Shown here: one piece after another, positions 18,193 to 27,432 of the stretch
Numbering within the stretch: the first letter of the stretch is position 1
Layout: every line of letters starts with the position of its first letter
Assembly (NCBI RefSeq): GCF_025140835.1
Contig: NZ_CP081153.1
Span: forward strand, 1,240,001-1,304,000
Origin: Aliiroseovarius sp. M344
Lineage (GTDB): Bacteria > Pseudomonadota > Alphaproteobacteria > Rhodobacterales > Rhodobacteraceae
DNA: 64,000 nucleotides
Direction of reading: 5' to 3'
The notes under the pieces: generated by a model
What the model was told of the DNA's origin: nothing
The model's database searches: none
Seen by the model: the letters and a program-made list of their open reading frames with translations, nothing else
Position numbers and translations under genes: made by a program

Positions 18193-20139
18193 TTAGATCA
18201 GGTCTGGCGGCGTGGATTCCTGAGCGAGCGTTGCGACAACCTCGTCCATCGTCAGCACTTTCGAATGCTTGTCGCCCAGACGACGCATCGAGACCGTGCC
18301 GTCTTCAACCTCTTTCATGCCGCAGGCCAGGATGACGGGCACTTTGCCAACCGAATGTTCGCGGACCTTATAGTTGATCTTCTCGTTTCGGATGTCGGCT
18401 TCGGCCCGAATGCCTTTCGCAACCAGTGCATCGACAACTTGGTGCACATAGTCATCAGCGTCGGACACGATGGACGCGACCACGACCTGACGCGGTGCGA
18501 TCCAAAACGGAAGCTTGCCCGCGTGGCTTTCGATCAGAATGCCGATGAAACGTTCGAAGGAACCAAGCGTCGCACGGTGCAACATGACTGGGCGGTGTTT
18601 GGCGCCATCCTCGCCGACATAGTTTGCGTCCAGACGTTCAGGCAGCACGAAATCAACCTGGTGCGTGCCGCATTGCCAATCTCGGCCAATGGCGTCGGTC
18701 AGAACAAACTCAAGTTTGGGTCCATAGAACGCGCCTTCGCCGGGGTTCAGCTCTGGTTCGATTCCCGCGGCACGTGTTGCGGACAGAAGGGCCCTTTCGG
18801 CCTTGTCCCAAATCTCGTCCGAGCCAGCCCGCTTTTCGGGGCGGTCCGAGAACTTCACGCGGAACTCTGGAAACCCGAGGTCGCGATAGATGTTCGACAG
18901 AAACTCAATGTAGATCTTCGTTTCTTCCTCGATCTGGTCTTCGGTGCAGAAAATATGCGCGTCATCTTGCGTAAATCCGCGCACCCGCATGATCCCATGC
19001 AGCGCGCCCGAAGGTTCATAGCGGTTGCACGAGCCAAACTCGGCCATGCGCAGCGGCAGATCGCGATAGGATTTCAGGCCTTGGTTATAAACCTGCACGT
19101 GGCAGGGGCAGTTCATCGGTTTCAGTGCGTTGACGGATTTCTCGCGCGCGTGTTCTTCGTCCACTTCGACGATGAACATATGCTCTTGGTATTTTTCCCA
19201 ATGGCCCGAGGCTTCCCACAATTTTCGGTCCACCACCTGCGGCGTGTTCACCTCAACATAGCCGCCGCGTTTTTGCTGGCGGCGCATGTAGTCCTGAAGC
19301 TCGGTGTAGATTGTCCAGCCGTTCGGATGCCAGAAAATCTGGCCGGGGGCCTCTTCTTGCATATGGAACAGGTCCATTTCGCGGCCCAGCTTGCGGTGGT
19401 CGCGCTTGGCAGCCTCTTCCAGCATATGCAGATGCTTTTTCAACCCTTCTTTGTTCTGGAAGGCGACACCATAGATGCGTTGAAGCATGGCGCGGTCTGA
19501 ATCTCCGCGCCAATAGGCCCCGGCGATGCTCATCAGTTTGAACGAGTCGGCCGGTAACTGGCCGGTATGTTGTAGGTGCGGACCACGGCACAAATCTTGC
19601 CAATGGCCGTGCCAATACATGCGCAGTGGCTCATTGCCGGGAATGGCGTCGATCAGCTCGACCTTATAGGGCTCGTTATTGGCTTCATAGAACTTGACCG
19701 CGCGGTCGCGGTCCCAAATCTCTGTGGTGACCGGCTCGCGCTTGTTGATGATCTCTTTCATCTTCGCTTCGATCTGGCCGAGGTCTTCCGGTGTGAATGG
19801 TTGTTCGCGGTCGAAGTCGTAATACCAGCCGTTCTCGATCACTGGGCCGATGGTGACTTTCACGTCAGGCCAGATTTCCTGCACGGCGCGCGCCATCACA
19901 TGGGCGAAGTCGTGGCGGATCAGTTCCAGCGCCTGCGCATCGTCCTTCATCGTGTGAAGCGAAATCGACGCATTGGCATTGATCGGCCACTGCATGTCCC
20001 AGTGGGCACCGTCTACAGTGGCGGAAATGGCTTTCTTGGCCAGCGAATTGGAAATGCTGGCCGCGACATCGGCAGGGGTCACACCTGCGTCGAAATCACG
20101 CGAATTGCCGTCAGGAAATGTAAGGGAAATCTGGCTCAT
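18193..20139 (-). CDS. thrS: Threonyl-tRNA synthetase
   Basis: Charges tRNA-Thr and edits mischarged serine. The start at 20139 gives 648 residues, the usual length, with AGGAGAAGG just upstream; longer frames to 20418 overlap a divergent gene. In order: TGS domain (1-60), the second additional editing domain with [16 protein letters not shown], the class II catalytic core with [11 protein letters not shown] and [10 protein letters not shown], and a C-terminal anticodon-binding domain (about 540-648). A long plus-strand frame over this gene is a shadow. Confidence 0.97.
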   Translation of the reverse strand: MSQISLTFPDGNSRDFDAGVTPADVAASISNSLAKKAISATVDGAHWDMQWPINANASISLHTMKDDAQALELIRHDFAHVMARAVQEIWPDVKVTIGPVIENGWYYDFDREQPFTPEDLGQIEAKMKEIINKREPVTTEIWDRDRAVKFYEANNEPYKVELIDAIPGNEPLRMYWHGHWQDLCRGPHLQHTGQLPADSFKLMSIAGAYWRGDSDRAMLQRIYGVAFQNKEGLKKHLHMLEEAAKRDHRKLGREMDLFHMQEEAPGQIFWHPNGWTIYTELQDYMRRQQKRGGYVEVNTPQVVDRKLWEASGHWEKYQEHMFIVEVDEEHAREKSVNALKPMNCPCHVQVYNQGLKSYRDLPLRMAEFGSCNRYEPSGALHGIMRVRGFTQDDAHIFCTEDQIEEETKIYIEFLSNIYRDLGFPEFRVKFSDRPEKRAGSDEIWDKAERALLSATRAAGIEPELNPGEGAFYGPKLEFVLTDAIGRDWQCGTHQVDFVLPERLDANYVGEDGAKHRPVMLHRATLGSFERFIGILIESHAGKLPFWIAPRQVVVASIVSDADDYVHQVVDALVAKGIRAEADIRNEKINYKVREHSVGKVPVILACGMKEVEDGTVSMRRLGDKHSKVLTMDEVVATLAQESTPPDLI

Positions 20140-20308
20140 GGCCTTCTCCTCGTCGTTTTGGCGCCCACGGAACGCCCGGTTGCGGGTTATGTGTGGCCGC
20201 GTTTTGAACCTTGTTCCGGCGGCTGTCAACGGCTTGCGGGCAAAGTTGGGGATTGCAGCGCGTTTCGCGCCCGGTATGGTTTGGCCGACACAGCAGACGG
20301 GAAAGACC

Positions 20309-21058
20309 ATGTCCGACACACAATTTCTTGAGACCGCAAATGGCCGCCGCATCGCATATGTAAAAACCGAGGGGACCGGGCCGACCATCCTGTTTCTGTC
20401 CGGGCTGAAATCGGACATGGAGGGTACGAAGGCCGTTGCGCTTGAAGCCTGGGCAAAAGCCGAAGGCCGTGCGTTCCTGCGCTTTGACTATTCCGGTCAC
20501 GGGCAAAGCTCAGGGCAGTTCACCGACGGCTCAATCGGCGACTGGCACGAAGACACTTTGGCAGTCGTCGACATGTTGATAGACGGCCCGGTGTTGGTGG
20601 TCGGCAGTTCGATGGGTGGATGGCAGTCACTGCTTCTTTCGCGCGCGCGTCCGGGGCGGGTGATCGGCCTCGTCACCATCGCGGCCGCGCCTGATTTTAC
20701 CGAAGATGGCTATTGGGCCAGCTTTACGGATGACCAAAAAGCTGAGTTGGAGCGCGAAGGGAGCGTGTCGATCCCATCGGAATATGATGAAGACTACATC
20801 ATCACCAAGCGCCTGATCGAAGACGGGCGCGACCATCTGGTGCTGCGCAGCCCGCTCACGCTCGATATGCCGGTGCGGTTCCTTCAGGGCACAGAAGATA
20901 CTGCGGTCTCGACGGCGCAGGCGGTCAGGCTTCTTGAACATGTTGACGGCGATGACATCCGCCTGACCTTAGTGAAGGGTGCGGATCACAGGTTTTCGGA
21001 CGAGGAATGCCTGCGCACCATTCAGAAAATGGTCAAAGTGGTGCTGGCGCGCGGTTGA
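20309..21058 (+). CDS. Alpha/beta hydrolase
   Basis: A 249-residue serine hydrolase resembling small acyl-thioesterase-type (ABHD10-like) enzymes. The nucleophile elbow is VGSSMGGW, the likely acid is in QGTEDTAV and the histidine in GADHRFS. There is no signal peptide, so it acts in the cytoplasm. ATG 20309 is taken because family N-termini begin [14 protein letters not shown]; the frame upstream is antisense to thrS. The substrate is unknown. It is divergent from thrS and precedes another hydrolase in the same direction. Confidence 0.87.
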   Translation: MSDTQFLETANGRRIAYVKTEGTGPTILFLSGLKSDMEGTKAVALEAWAKAEGRAFLRFDYSGHGQSSGQFTDGSIGDWHEDTLAVVDMLIDGPVLVVGSSMGGWQSLLLSRARPGRVIGLVTIAAAPDFTEDGYWASFTDDQKAELEREGSVSIPSEYDEDYIITKRLIEDGRDHLVLRSPLTLDMPVRFLQGTEDTAVSTAQAVRLLEHVDGDDIRLTLVKGADHRFSDEECLRTIQKMVKVVLARG

Positions 21059-21158
21059 ATGCCATGATCCTGCGCCGCGGCGATACCGCTTGCGCAATTT
21101 TTCGCGGCGGGCCAAAGTCCTGCCCGAGGCAAGACAGACAAGACAGACAAGCGAGCGA

Positions 21159-21872
21159 ATGATGCCAGATCCTGTGGTTTTAATCCCCGGAATGATGTGC
21201 GATGCGCGGGTCTTTGGCCCCCAGATCGACGACTTGTCGCGCGACCATATCGTTGTGGTTGCCCCACCTGTTGTTGGCGACACGATCCGCGACATGGCAG
21301 CCCATATGCTGGACAACCTCCCGCCGCGTTTCTCGCTGGCGGGGATTAGCATGGGCGGCATTGTCGCGATGGAGATCGCTCGCCGTGCACCCGAAAGGGT
21401 CATGCGATTGGCGCTCATTTCGACCTCACCATTGCCAGATACACCGGCGCAAGCTGCGTGGCGCGAACCGCAGATTGTACGGGCCAGTGCAGGGCGGTTG
21501 GACGAGGCCATGGCGGAATCATTGTCGCCAAACAATCTGGCCCCAGGTGCTGGTCGTGACACGGTCGCAGAGTTGGTGCTTAGCATGGCGCATGGTTTGG
21601 GCGGCGAGATGTTCGTGCGCCAATCGCGGGCCCTTCAGCGTCGCCCCGATGCACAACGCAGTTTGCAGCGATTGAAAGTGCCCACCATGGTCATGTGCGG
21701 TGCACATGATGGGCTGACCCCGCCAAAACGGCACGAGACGATGGCAGCCCTTATTCCGGGGGCAGAACTGGTGATCTTGCCCGAAGCGGGTCATCTGCCA
21801 ACAGTCGAAGTGCCACAGCAGGTCAATATCGGCATGCGTGCCTGGCTTGAGATGCCGCTTGAGCTTCGGTAA
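21159..21872 (+). CDS. Alpha/beta hydrolase
   Basis: A 237-residue hydrolase of the same superfamily but a different subfamily from its upstream neighbour. The nucleophile elbow is AGISMGGIVA; the acid is likely in CGAHDGLTPP and the histidine in PEAGHLPTVE. Two adjacent ATG codons (21159, 21162) are possible starts. A small tandem repeat, AAGACAGAC twice, lies at 21131-21149 just before the leader. The substrate is unknown. A strong terminator follows. Confidence 0.87.
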   Translation: MMPDPVVLIPGMMCDARVFGPQIDDLSRDHIVVVAPPVVGDTIRDMAAHMLDNLPPRFSLAGISMGGIVAMEIARRAPERVMRLALISTSPLPDTPAQAAWREPQIVRASAGRLDEAMAESLSPNNLAPGAGRDTVAELVLSMAHGLGGEMFVRQSRALQRRPDAQRSLQRLKVPTMVMCGAHDGLTPPKRHETMAALIPGAELVILPEAGHLPTVEVPQQVNIGMRAWLEMPLELR

Positions 21873-21898
21873 TTAAACGCATGTTTTAAAATAGAAAA

Positions 21899-21925
21899 GG
21901 CGCACCTAACGGTGCGCCTTTTTTC
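21899..21925. terminator. Bidirectional terminator between hydrolase gene and phaZ
   Basis: AAGGCGCACC pairs with GGTGCGCCTT across TAAC. T-runs on the plus strand and A-runs on the left allow use by both converging genes. Confidence 0.88.
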
Positions 21926-21944
21926 GTGCCGTTTGCGATCAGGA

Positions 21945-23264
21945 CTACTTGCTGCCAGCCGCCACGACTTTCAGGTTCGAACCTTTTGCAGCCGCTTTCT
22001 TGGCCCGCTTCTTGGCGGCCTGGGCAGCGTGTCGCCCGGCGTTCTGATCAATGAAGTCCAGGACCAAGGGGCGAATGTTATTGCGCCAGCTTTTGCCCGC
22101 AAAGATGCCGTAGTGGCCGGCACCTTCCTCAACATGGCTGGCCTTTTTGTCGGCGGGCAAGCCGGTCAAAAGATCCAGTGCCGCGATACATTGGCCGGGG
22201 GCGGTGATGTCGTCTCGGGTCCCTTCAACCGTTTTTACAGCGACGTCGGTGATTGCGCCGATGTCGACCTTGTGGCCGTCAACGATGAATTCATTCTTCG
22301 CGATTTCACTGTTTTTGAAGACGCGTTCAACTGTCGTCAGGTAAAACTCGGCCGTCATATCCATAACCGCGAGGTATTCGTCATAGAACCGATTGTGCTT
22401 GTCGTGCTCGGACGCTTCGCCCTTTGCCACACGCATGATCTGGTCCGAGAACGCTTTCGAATGGCTTTCTGCGTTCATTGACATGAAGCCAGCCAGTTGC
22501 AGAAGGCCCGGATAAACCATCCGGCCTGCGCCTTTGTATTTAAACCCCACGCGCTGAATGGCGGTTTCTTCCAGCTGTCCCATGGTCACGCGACGACCAA
22601 AATCGGTCACGTCGGTGGTGGCCGCGTCCGGGTCAATTGGGCCGCCGATCAAGGTCAGCGTTTGGGGCTGTGCTTCTGGGTCGAGCTCGGCCAGATAGGC
22701 CGTCGCCGCCAATGTCAAAGGTGCCGGTTGGCAGACCGCGACGACGTTGATGTCGGGGCCAAGATGGCGCATGAAATCAACAAGATAGAGGGTGTAGTCC
22801 TCAATGTCGAATTTGCCTTCGCTTACCGGGATATCGCGCGCGTTGTGCCAGTCTGTGATGTAGACTTCGGCTTCGGGCAAAAGACTTGCCACAGTGGAAT
22901 GCAAAAGCGTTGCGTAATGGCCGGACATGGGCGCCACCAGAAGGATGCGGCGCTTCTTCTCAGGACGCCCCACAACCTTAAACTGGATCAGATCGCCGAA
23001 GGGCCGTTCGACCAGCTTCTCGATCTGGACCACATGGTCGCGGCCATCTTCACCAACCACACTGACGATGCCCCAGTCAGGTTTCATCACCATGCGGTGG
23101 AAACTGCGTTCTGTAACTTCGCCCCAAGCCGCCATTATCTGGAAAAAGGGGTTCGGCACCAGGGCGGTTGCCGGGTACGAGCCCATGGCGGCTGCGGTTG
23201 CGCCAAGCCACTGATTCGTGTTGCGGATCGTTTCCATAAGGTCGTAGGTGGCCATATAACGCAT
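21945..23264 (-). CDS. phaZ: Intracellular polyhydroxyalkanoate depolymerase
   Basis: Mobilises stored polyhydroxyalkanoate by cleaving it to monomers or thioesters. The protein is 439 residues from the ATG at 23264 (MRYMATYDLM), the form seen in the family. The nucleophile is a cysteine, C178, in VVAVCQPAPLTL, as in the PhaZa1 group; the acid lies in GTRDDITA and the histidine in GAGHYGIF. A lysine/alanine-rich tail of about 25 residues may bind granules or DNA. It is divergent from phaC; the shared 103-base region has two TGC-rich sites likely bound by PhaR. Confidence 0.93.
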   Translation of the reverse strand: MRYMATYDLMETIRNTNQWLGATAAAMGSYPATALVPNPFFQIMAAWGEVTERSFHRMVMKPDWGIVSVVGEDGRDHVVQIEKLVERPFGDLIQFKVVGRPEKKRRILLVAPMSGHYATLLHSTVASLLPEAEVYITDWHNARDIPVSEGKFDIEDYTLYLVDFMRHLGPDINVVAVCQPAPLTLAATAYLAELDPEAQPQTLTLIGGPIDPDAATTDVTDFGRRVTMGQLEETAIQRVGFKYKGAGRMVYPGLLQLAGFMSMNAESHSKAFSDQIMRVAKGEASEHDKHNRFYDEYLAVMDMTAEFYLTTVERVFKNSEIAKNEFIVDGHKVDIGAITDVAVKTVEGTRDDITAPGQCIAALDLLTGLPADKKASHVEEGAGHYGIFAGKSWRNNIRPLVLDFIDQNAGRHAAQAAKKRAKKAAAKGSNLKVVAAGSK

Positions 23265-23284
23265 TTTAATTAGCCTTTGATTTT

Positions 23285-23296
23285 TGCACGCTGCAT
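23285..23296. promoter_or_regulatory. Putative PhaR operator in the phaZ-phaC divergent region (phaZ side)
   Basis: The sequence TGCACGCTGCAT resembles the TGCA-N-TGCA core seen in the palindrome before phaP. It lies about 20 bases upstream of phaZ. PhaR is known to bind TGC-rich sequences; binding here is inferred. Confidence 0.55.
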
Positions 23297-23328
23297 TCGC
23301 ATAGTTGCTATCATATGCAGACTTTACG

Positions 23329-23346
23329 ATGCTGCACCTGCAGAAA
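23329..23346. promoter_or_regulatory. Putative PhaR operator upstream of phaC
   Basis: ATGCTGCACCTGCAGAAA differs mainly by one extra base from the arm of the phaP palindrome (ATGCTGCAGTGCAGAAAA). It lies 22 bases before the phaC start. Confidence 0.65.
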
Positions 23347-23367
23347 CCATAGGGGGGAAATTGTTTC

Positions 23368-25161
23368 ATGACAACTGACCAAGTTAACAAAGGCCAGGAA
23401 CTGAGTGAACTTAGCGACAATCTTTCCCGAATAGAGGCATTGTCCAAACGCCTTGCTAATATCATGGCGCATCGCAAGCCTGTTCGTCCAAATCTGCAGG
23501 GGCCGGGACAGGAATTCTATACCAAAACGGCTGGTACAATCTGGGCGGACATGATGGCGAATCCGTCAAAGTTGTTCGAACACCAAGTCGCTTTTTGGGG
23601 CAAAACGCTTGAGCACGCGATTGAAGCGCAAGCCGCGCTGGCCAGCGGTGAATTCAAAGCGCCCGAGGACACCGGGCCGAAAGATCGCCGCTTCTCGAAC
23701 CCGCTTTGGGATTCCCACCCCTATTATAACTACCTCAAGCAGCAATATCAGATCACCTCGCAGACGATGGAAGAGGCGTTGAAAAGCGTCGATGGTCTGG
23801 ACTCCGATGATACAAAACGCTTGGAGTTCTTCACTCACCAAATCATAGACATGATGAGCCCGACCAACTTTCTTGCCACCAATCCGGACGCGATGGAACT
23901 TGCGGTCGAGACAAATGGCCAGTCGCTCGTAAAGGGATTAGAGAACCTCATCGCGGATCTCGAGGCGAATGACGGCGAGCTTCTGGTGAAGCTGGTCGAT
24001 GAAAGCGCGTTTGAGGTTGGCAAGAACATCGCCACCACGCCCGGGCAGGTGGTGTATCGCAACCGGATGATGGAATTGATCCAGTATGCGCCGACCACTG
24101 AAAAGGTCCATGCCACGCCGTTGATCATCTTCCCGCCTTGGATCAACAAGTTCTACATCATGGACCTGAAGGAGCAAAACAGCCTGATCAAATGGATCGT
24201 CGATCAGGGATATACGCTGTTTGTGGTCAGCTGGGTGAACCCGGATGCCTCCTATGCGGATGTCGGGATGGGCGACTATATTGAAGAGGGCTATTTGGCC
24301 GCGATACGCGAGGTGAAAGCGATCACCGGACAAAAGAAAGTCAACGCTATTGGCTACTGCATCGCGGGAACGACGCTGTCGCTCACGCTGTCGCTGATGA
24401 AGAAGCGCGGCGATAAATCCGTTAACTCCGCGACATTTTTCACCACCCTGACCGACTTTTCCGATCAGGGCGAAGTCGGCGTCTTTCTTGACGACGATTT
24501 TGTCGGCGGGATTGAAGAAGAGGTGAATGAACGGGGGTATCTGGACAGTTTCTTCATGTCGCGGACGTTCTCATACCTGCGGCCCAATGACCTGATCTAT
24601 GGCCCGGCCATCAACAGTTACATGCTGGGCAAGACGCCCCCCGCTTTCGACCTTCTGTATTGGAACGGCGACAGCACCAACCTGCCAGCCAAGATGACGG
24701 TCGAGTATTTACGTGGGCTTTGTCAGGGCAACCGCTTTGCCCAAGGTGATTTTGAGCTGCTGGACGAGCACTTGTCGATCGCGGATGTTGATGTTCCGCT
24801 GTGTGCGATCGCCTGTGAAACCGACCATATCGCCGCGTGGAAGTCGTCTTACGACGGGATGCGCCAGATGGGGTCAAAGGATAAGACCTTTATCGTGTCT
24901 CAGAGTGGCCACATCGCCGGGATCATCAATCCCCCGTCAAAGAAGAAATATGGCCACTACACCAACGATGACTGGCCGGCCGCGTCGGATGACTGGATGG
25001 AAGGCGCGACCTTTAACGAAGGGTCTTGGTGGGGGCGGTGGGAAGCCTGGCTCAGCAAGCGATCCGGCAAGCAAATCGACGCGAGAGACATCGGTGATTC
25101 GTCGCAAAAACCTTTGGCGCCAGCGCCGGGAACATACGTTGTGGCAAAACCAAATACCTGA
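23368..25161 (+). CDS. phaC: Class I poly(3-hydroxyalkanoate) polymerase
   Basis: Polymerises (R)-3-hydroxyacyl-CoA into storage granules. The 597-residue length and the lack of a PhaE/PhaR subunit gene indicate class I. The lipase-like box is GYCIAGT with nucleophile C331; the catalytic aspartate is D486 (CETDHIAAW) and the histidine H515 (SQSGHIAGI). AGGGGGGAA precedes the start. It is followed by phaP and phaR in the same direction, each with its own upstream operator-like sequence, and is divergent from phaZ. Confidence 0.96.
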   Translation: MTTDQVNKGQELSELSDNLSRIEALSKRLANIMAHRKPVRPNLQGPGQEFYTKTAGTIWADMMANPSKLFEHQVAFWGKTLEHAIEAQAALASGEFKAPEDTGPKDRRFSNPLWDSHPYYNYLKQQYQITSQTMEEALKSVDGLDSDDTKRLEFFTHQIIDMMSPTNFLATNPDAMELAVETNGQSLVKGLENLIADLEANDGELLVKLVDESAFEVGKNIATTPGQVVYRNRMMELIQYAPTTEKVHATPLIIFPPWINKFYIMDLKEQNSLIKWIVDQGYTLFVVSWVNPDASYADVGMGDYIEEGYLAAIREVKAITGQKKVNAIGYCIAGTTLSLTLSLMKKRGDKSVNSATFFTTLTDFSDQGEVGVFLDDDFVGGIEEEVNERGYLDSFFMSRTFSYLRPNDLIYGPAINSYMLGKTPPAFDLLYWNGDSTNLPAKMTVEYLRGLCQGNRFAQGDFELLDEHLSIADVDVPLCAIACETDHIAAWKSSYDGMRQMGSKDKTFIVSQSGHIAGIINPPSKKKYGHYTNDDWPAASDDWMEGATFNEGSWWGRWEAWLSKRSGKQIDARDIGDSSQKPLAPAPGTYVVAKPNT

Positions 25162-25185
25162 TTTTCAACAACTTAAAAGTGTCAC

Positions 25186-25228
25186 ATGCTGCAGTGCAGA
25201 AAAAACTTGATTTTCTGCACTGCAGCAT
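25186..25228. promoter_or_regulatory. Perfect 18-bp inverted repeat, likely PhaR operator of phaP
   Basis: Left arm 25186-25203 and right arm 25211-25228 are exact reverse complements (ATGCTGCAGTGCAGAAAA) around a 7-base spacer. A possible promoter with -35 TTGATT (25207-25212) and -10 CATATT (25230-25235), 17 bases apart, runs through the right arm, so a bound repressor would block it. The position is 69 bases before phaP. Confidence 0.8.
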
Positions 25229-25296
25229 ACATATTGTCGTCATAACAACTTGAGGCGCCGAACTCCTCCCCGGTGCCTAACCACGGAGAAACGACA

Positions 25297-25740
25297 ATGA
25301 CTAAGACACAAGACTTCACCAAAATGTTCCAAGAGATGCTGGGCAACTTCCCGGTTGACATGTCGGTCGCACAAGACGCTTTCAAAAACCAAGCTGCTCT
25401 GGGCGAAAAACTGTCGAAAGTTGCTCTGCAAGCTGCAGACAAATCGGCTGAAATCTCGACCAAATGGACCAAAGAAACTCTGGCCAAAATGGGCGACGTT
25501 TCTGCTGCCAAAGAAGAAGCTGCTGACTATGGCAAAGCCATGTCTGACTTCGCTTCGGCACAAGCTGAGCTGGCTGCTGAAAACATGGCCGCTTTCGCTG
25601 AAGTTGCGAAAAAAGTTCAAGCTGAAACCGTTGAGCTGATGATGGCTGCTGGCAAAGAGCTGGGCGACGACGCACAAGCTGCTGTCAAAAAAGCCACCGA
25701 CGAAGTTCAGAAAGCTGCCAAAAAAGCGACAGCTAAATAA
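25297..25740 (+). CDS. phaP: Phasin, PHA granule surface protein
   Basis: Coats polyhydroxyalkanoate granules and limits their coalescence. The 147-residue protein is almost wholly amphipathic helix, rich in Ala, Lys and Glu, ending in a lysine/alanine-rich tail (KKATDEVQKAAKKATAK). Codon choice is unusual for the window (mostly GCT, CTG, AAA, TCG), as expected of a very highly expressed gene. ATG 25297 follows CGGAGAA. Expression is probably held down by PhaR at the palindrome upstream until polymer accumulates. A strong terminator follows. Confidence 0.94.
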   Translation: MTKTQDFTKMFQEMLGNFPVDMSVAQDAFKNQAALGEKLSKVALQAADKSAEISTKWTKETLAKMGDVSAAKEEAADYGKAMSDFASAQAELAAENMAAFAEVAKKVQAETVELMMAAGKELGDDAQAAVKKATDEVQKAAKKATAK

Positions 25741-25785
25741 GAGGATTTCGCCGGATATCAACCTCCCGTCCGGCCAATTCGGAAA

Positions 25786-25813
25786 GGGCGAGCTTCAAGC
25801 TCGCCCTTTTTTT
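25786..25813 (+). terminator. Terminator after phaP
   Basis: GGGCGAGCTT and AAGCTCGCCC pair and are followed by eight T. Confidence 0.92.
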
Positions 25814-25888
25814 ATGGGCACGCGCTGCTGCCCCTTACGTAAACTTTGGTCAAAAAGCTTGCCTTTGATAGTGGCGCTGTTAGGCTTT

Positions 25889-25900
25889 TGCAGTGCAGCA
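25889..25900. promoter_or_regulatory. Putative PhaR operator upstream of phaR
   Basis: TGCAGTGCAGCA shares TGCAGTGCAG with the phaP palindrome and lies 26 bases before phaR, which suggests autoregulation. Confidence 0.6.
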
Positions 25901-25926
25901 ACACCAAACTGCTGCGGGGAGGTATC

Positions 25927-26496
25927 ATGGCTCAGAAACAAGAACCGCTGCTGATCAAACGCTATGCGAGTCGGCGCTTATATAACACCGAGACGTCCGA
26001 TTACGTGACGCTCGACGATATCGCAGGGTTCATCCGCGACGGTCGCGAGGTTCAGATCATCGACCTGAAATCTGGTGACGATCTTACCCGGCAATATCTG
26101 CTTCAAATCGTTGCTGAACACGAAAGCCGTGGTGAAAGTGTTCTGCCGGTTGATGTATTGACGGATCTGGTGCGGTCCTACACCACGCAGGCGCAAAGTA
26201 TTGTGCCGCAGTTTTTGGCTGCCAGTTTCGAAATGCTGCGCAGTGGGCAGTCGAAAATGATGGAAAATCTGGGAACCATGGGCAATCCAATGGCGAAGAT
26301 GCCTGGATTTGAAGCGATGCAAGCCCAGCAGGAGGCTTTCATGAAAGCCATGATGGGCAGTTTTTCCGGCTCGACGTCGTCATCTGATGACGACGATGAC
26401 GGGTCTGAAAAAACCGAAGGCGGGTCCAATGAGGAATTGGATGCCATCAAGAAACAACTGGCTGAACTGCAAAAGAAACTTTCGGGTCTCGGCTGA
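25927..26496 (+). CDS. phaR: Polyhydroxyalkanoate synthesis repressor PhaR
   Basis: Represses phasin and its own gene and is released when it binds nascent polymer. The 189-residue protein has the N-terminal DNA-binding domain (RYASRRLYNTETSDYVTLDD, about 12-31) and a PHB-accumulation regulatory domain (about 65-110), then a Met/Gln-rich linker, an acidic stretch (SSSDDDDDGSEKTEGG) and a terminal coiled coil (LDAIKKQLAELQKKL). It has its own leader with an operator-like site, and a terminator on each side, so it is probably a separate transcript. Confidence 0.94.
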   Translation: MAQKQEPLLIKRYASRRLYNTETSDYVTLDDIAGFIRDGREVQIIDLKSGDDLTRQYLLQIVAEHESRGESVLPVDVLTDLVRSYTTQAQSIVPQFLAASFEMLRSGQSKMMENLGTMGNPMAKMPGFEAMQAQQEAFMKAMMGSFSGSTSSSDDDDDGSEKTEGGSNEELDAIKKQLAELQKKLSGLG

Positions 26497-26520
26497 CACA
26501 TAAACACCGCTGGAAAGCAG

Positions 26521-26550
26521 AAGGGACGCGGATAACACGCGTCCCTTTTT
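26521..26550 (+). terminator. Terminator after phaR
   Basis: AAGGGACGCG pairs with CGCGTCCCTT and is followed by TTT. Confidence 0.9.
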
Positions 26551-26577
26551 CATTTTAGACCGGCGCGTTGCGTCGGC

Positions 26578-27276
26578 TTAGTAAGTGCGGATCAGACCGA
26601 CCAACTTGCCCTGAATACTGACCTGACCTTCTGGCAAAAGGCGGGTTTCATAAGCTGCGTTGGCCGCTTCAAGCGCGATCATGCCGTCCGTTTTGCGGAA
26701 CCGTTTCAGCGTCGCCTCATACCCGTCAACTTGCGCCACGACGATATCGCCGTTTTGCGCCTGGTTGGTCTCGCGAATAACCACAACGTCGCCATTGTTG
26801 ATCCCGGCGTCGATCATTGAATCGCCCTTGACCTCAAGCGCATAATGCCGCCCGCCGGTGGCCAGCATGGTTTCCGGCACCGAGACGTGCTGCGCCCCGT
26901 CAGTAATGGCCTCGATCGGTTCACCCGCTGCGATGCGGCCCATCAAAGGCAGATCACTGATGCCCAGACCTTCCAAAGGAATGGCGGTTGGTGGCGTGCG
27001 ATCAGGGCGGTTGCCATCAATGACCCGAGGTTCAAACCCTGCGCGTCCGGCGTTTTCCAGCGGCTCTGGCAGTTTTACGATTTCAATGGCGCGGGCGCGA
27101 TGGGCAAGGCGGCGAATGAAGCCACGTTCTTCCAGTGCGGTGATCAAACGATGAATCCCGGACTTGGATCGCAGATCAAGCGCTTCCTTCATTTCATCAA
27201 AAGACGGCGGCACGCCATCGCGTTGAATCCGTTTGTGAATAAATTCCAAAAGTTCCAACTGCTTGCGTGTTAACAT
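26578..27276 (-). CDS. lexA: LexA SOS repressor
   Basis: Represses the DNA-damage regulon and cleaves itself when RecA is activated. The 232-residue protein has an N-terminal winged helix (about 1-68), an A117-G118 cleavage site in [10 protein letters not shown], and the Ser-Lys dyad S153 (KGDSMID) and K191 (ATLKRF). Upstream lie three GTTC elements spaced by seven bases, the alphaproteobacterial SOS box, indicating autoregulation. It follows the trp-moa-moe genes on the same strand but with a 156-base gap and its own promoter region. Confidence 0.97.
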   Translation of the reverse strand: MLTRKQLELLEFIHKRIQRDGVPPSFDEMKEALDLRSKSGIHRLITALEERGFIRRLAHRARAIEIVKLPEPLENAGRAGFEPRVIDGNRPDRTPPTAIPLEGLGISDLPLMGRIAAGEPIEAITDGAQHVSVPETMLATGGRHYALEVKGDSMIDAGINNGDVVVIRETNQAQNGDIVVAQVDGYEATLKRFRKTDGMIALEAANAAYETRLLPEGQVSIQGKLVGLIRTY

Positions 27277-27352
27277 GCTCTCGCACCTCCGTCTTTCCTT
27301 TATCCAAGTGAACCCATCGAAAGGCCGATTTGGACCGCCCTCGTTGCGGGGC

Positions 27353-27378
27353 GTTCAAGAAATGTTCTATCCCTGTTC
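27353..27378. promoter_or_regulatory. LexA box of lexA: GTTC-N7-GTTC-N7-GTTC
   Basis: GTTC occurs at 27353-27356, 27364-27367 and 27375-27378, each pair separated by exactly seven bases. GTTC-N7-GTTC is the known alphaproteobacterial LexA site, so two overlapping sites are present about 77 bases before the lexA start. Confidence 0.88.
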
Positions 27379-27432
27379 CCTTTTTGTGTCAAGCATGCAC
27401 GGTAGGGGTGAGAGGTGTGTGTTGCAGTCGCT

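Noticed and set aside
18034..19500. 488-codon plus-strand open frame
   Set aside because: Lies antisense to thrS; the translation is His/Arg/Val rich without family motifs. It is a shadow of high-GC coding.
21131..21150. Tandem AAGACAGAC repeat as a possible short repeat array
   Set aside because: Only two units; no spacer pattern, so not CRISPR-like.
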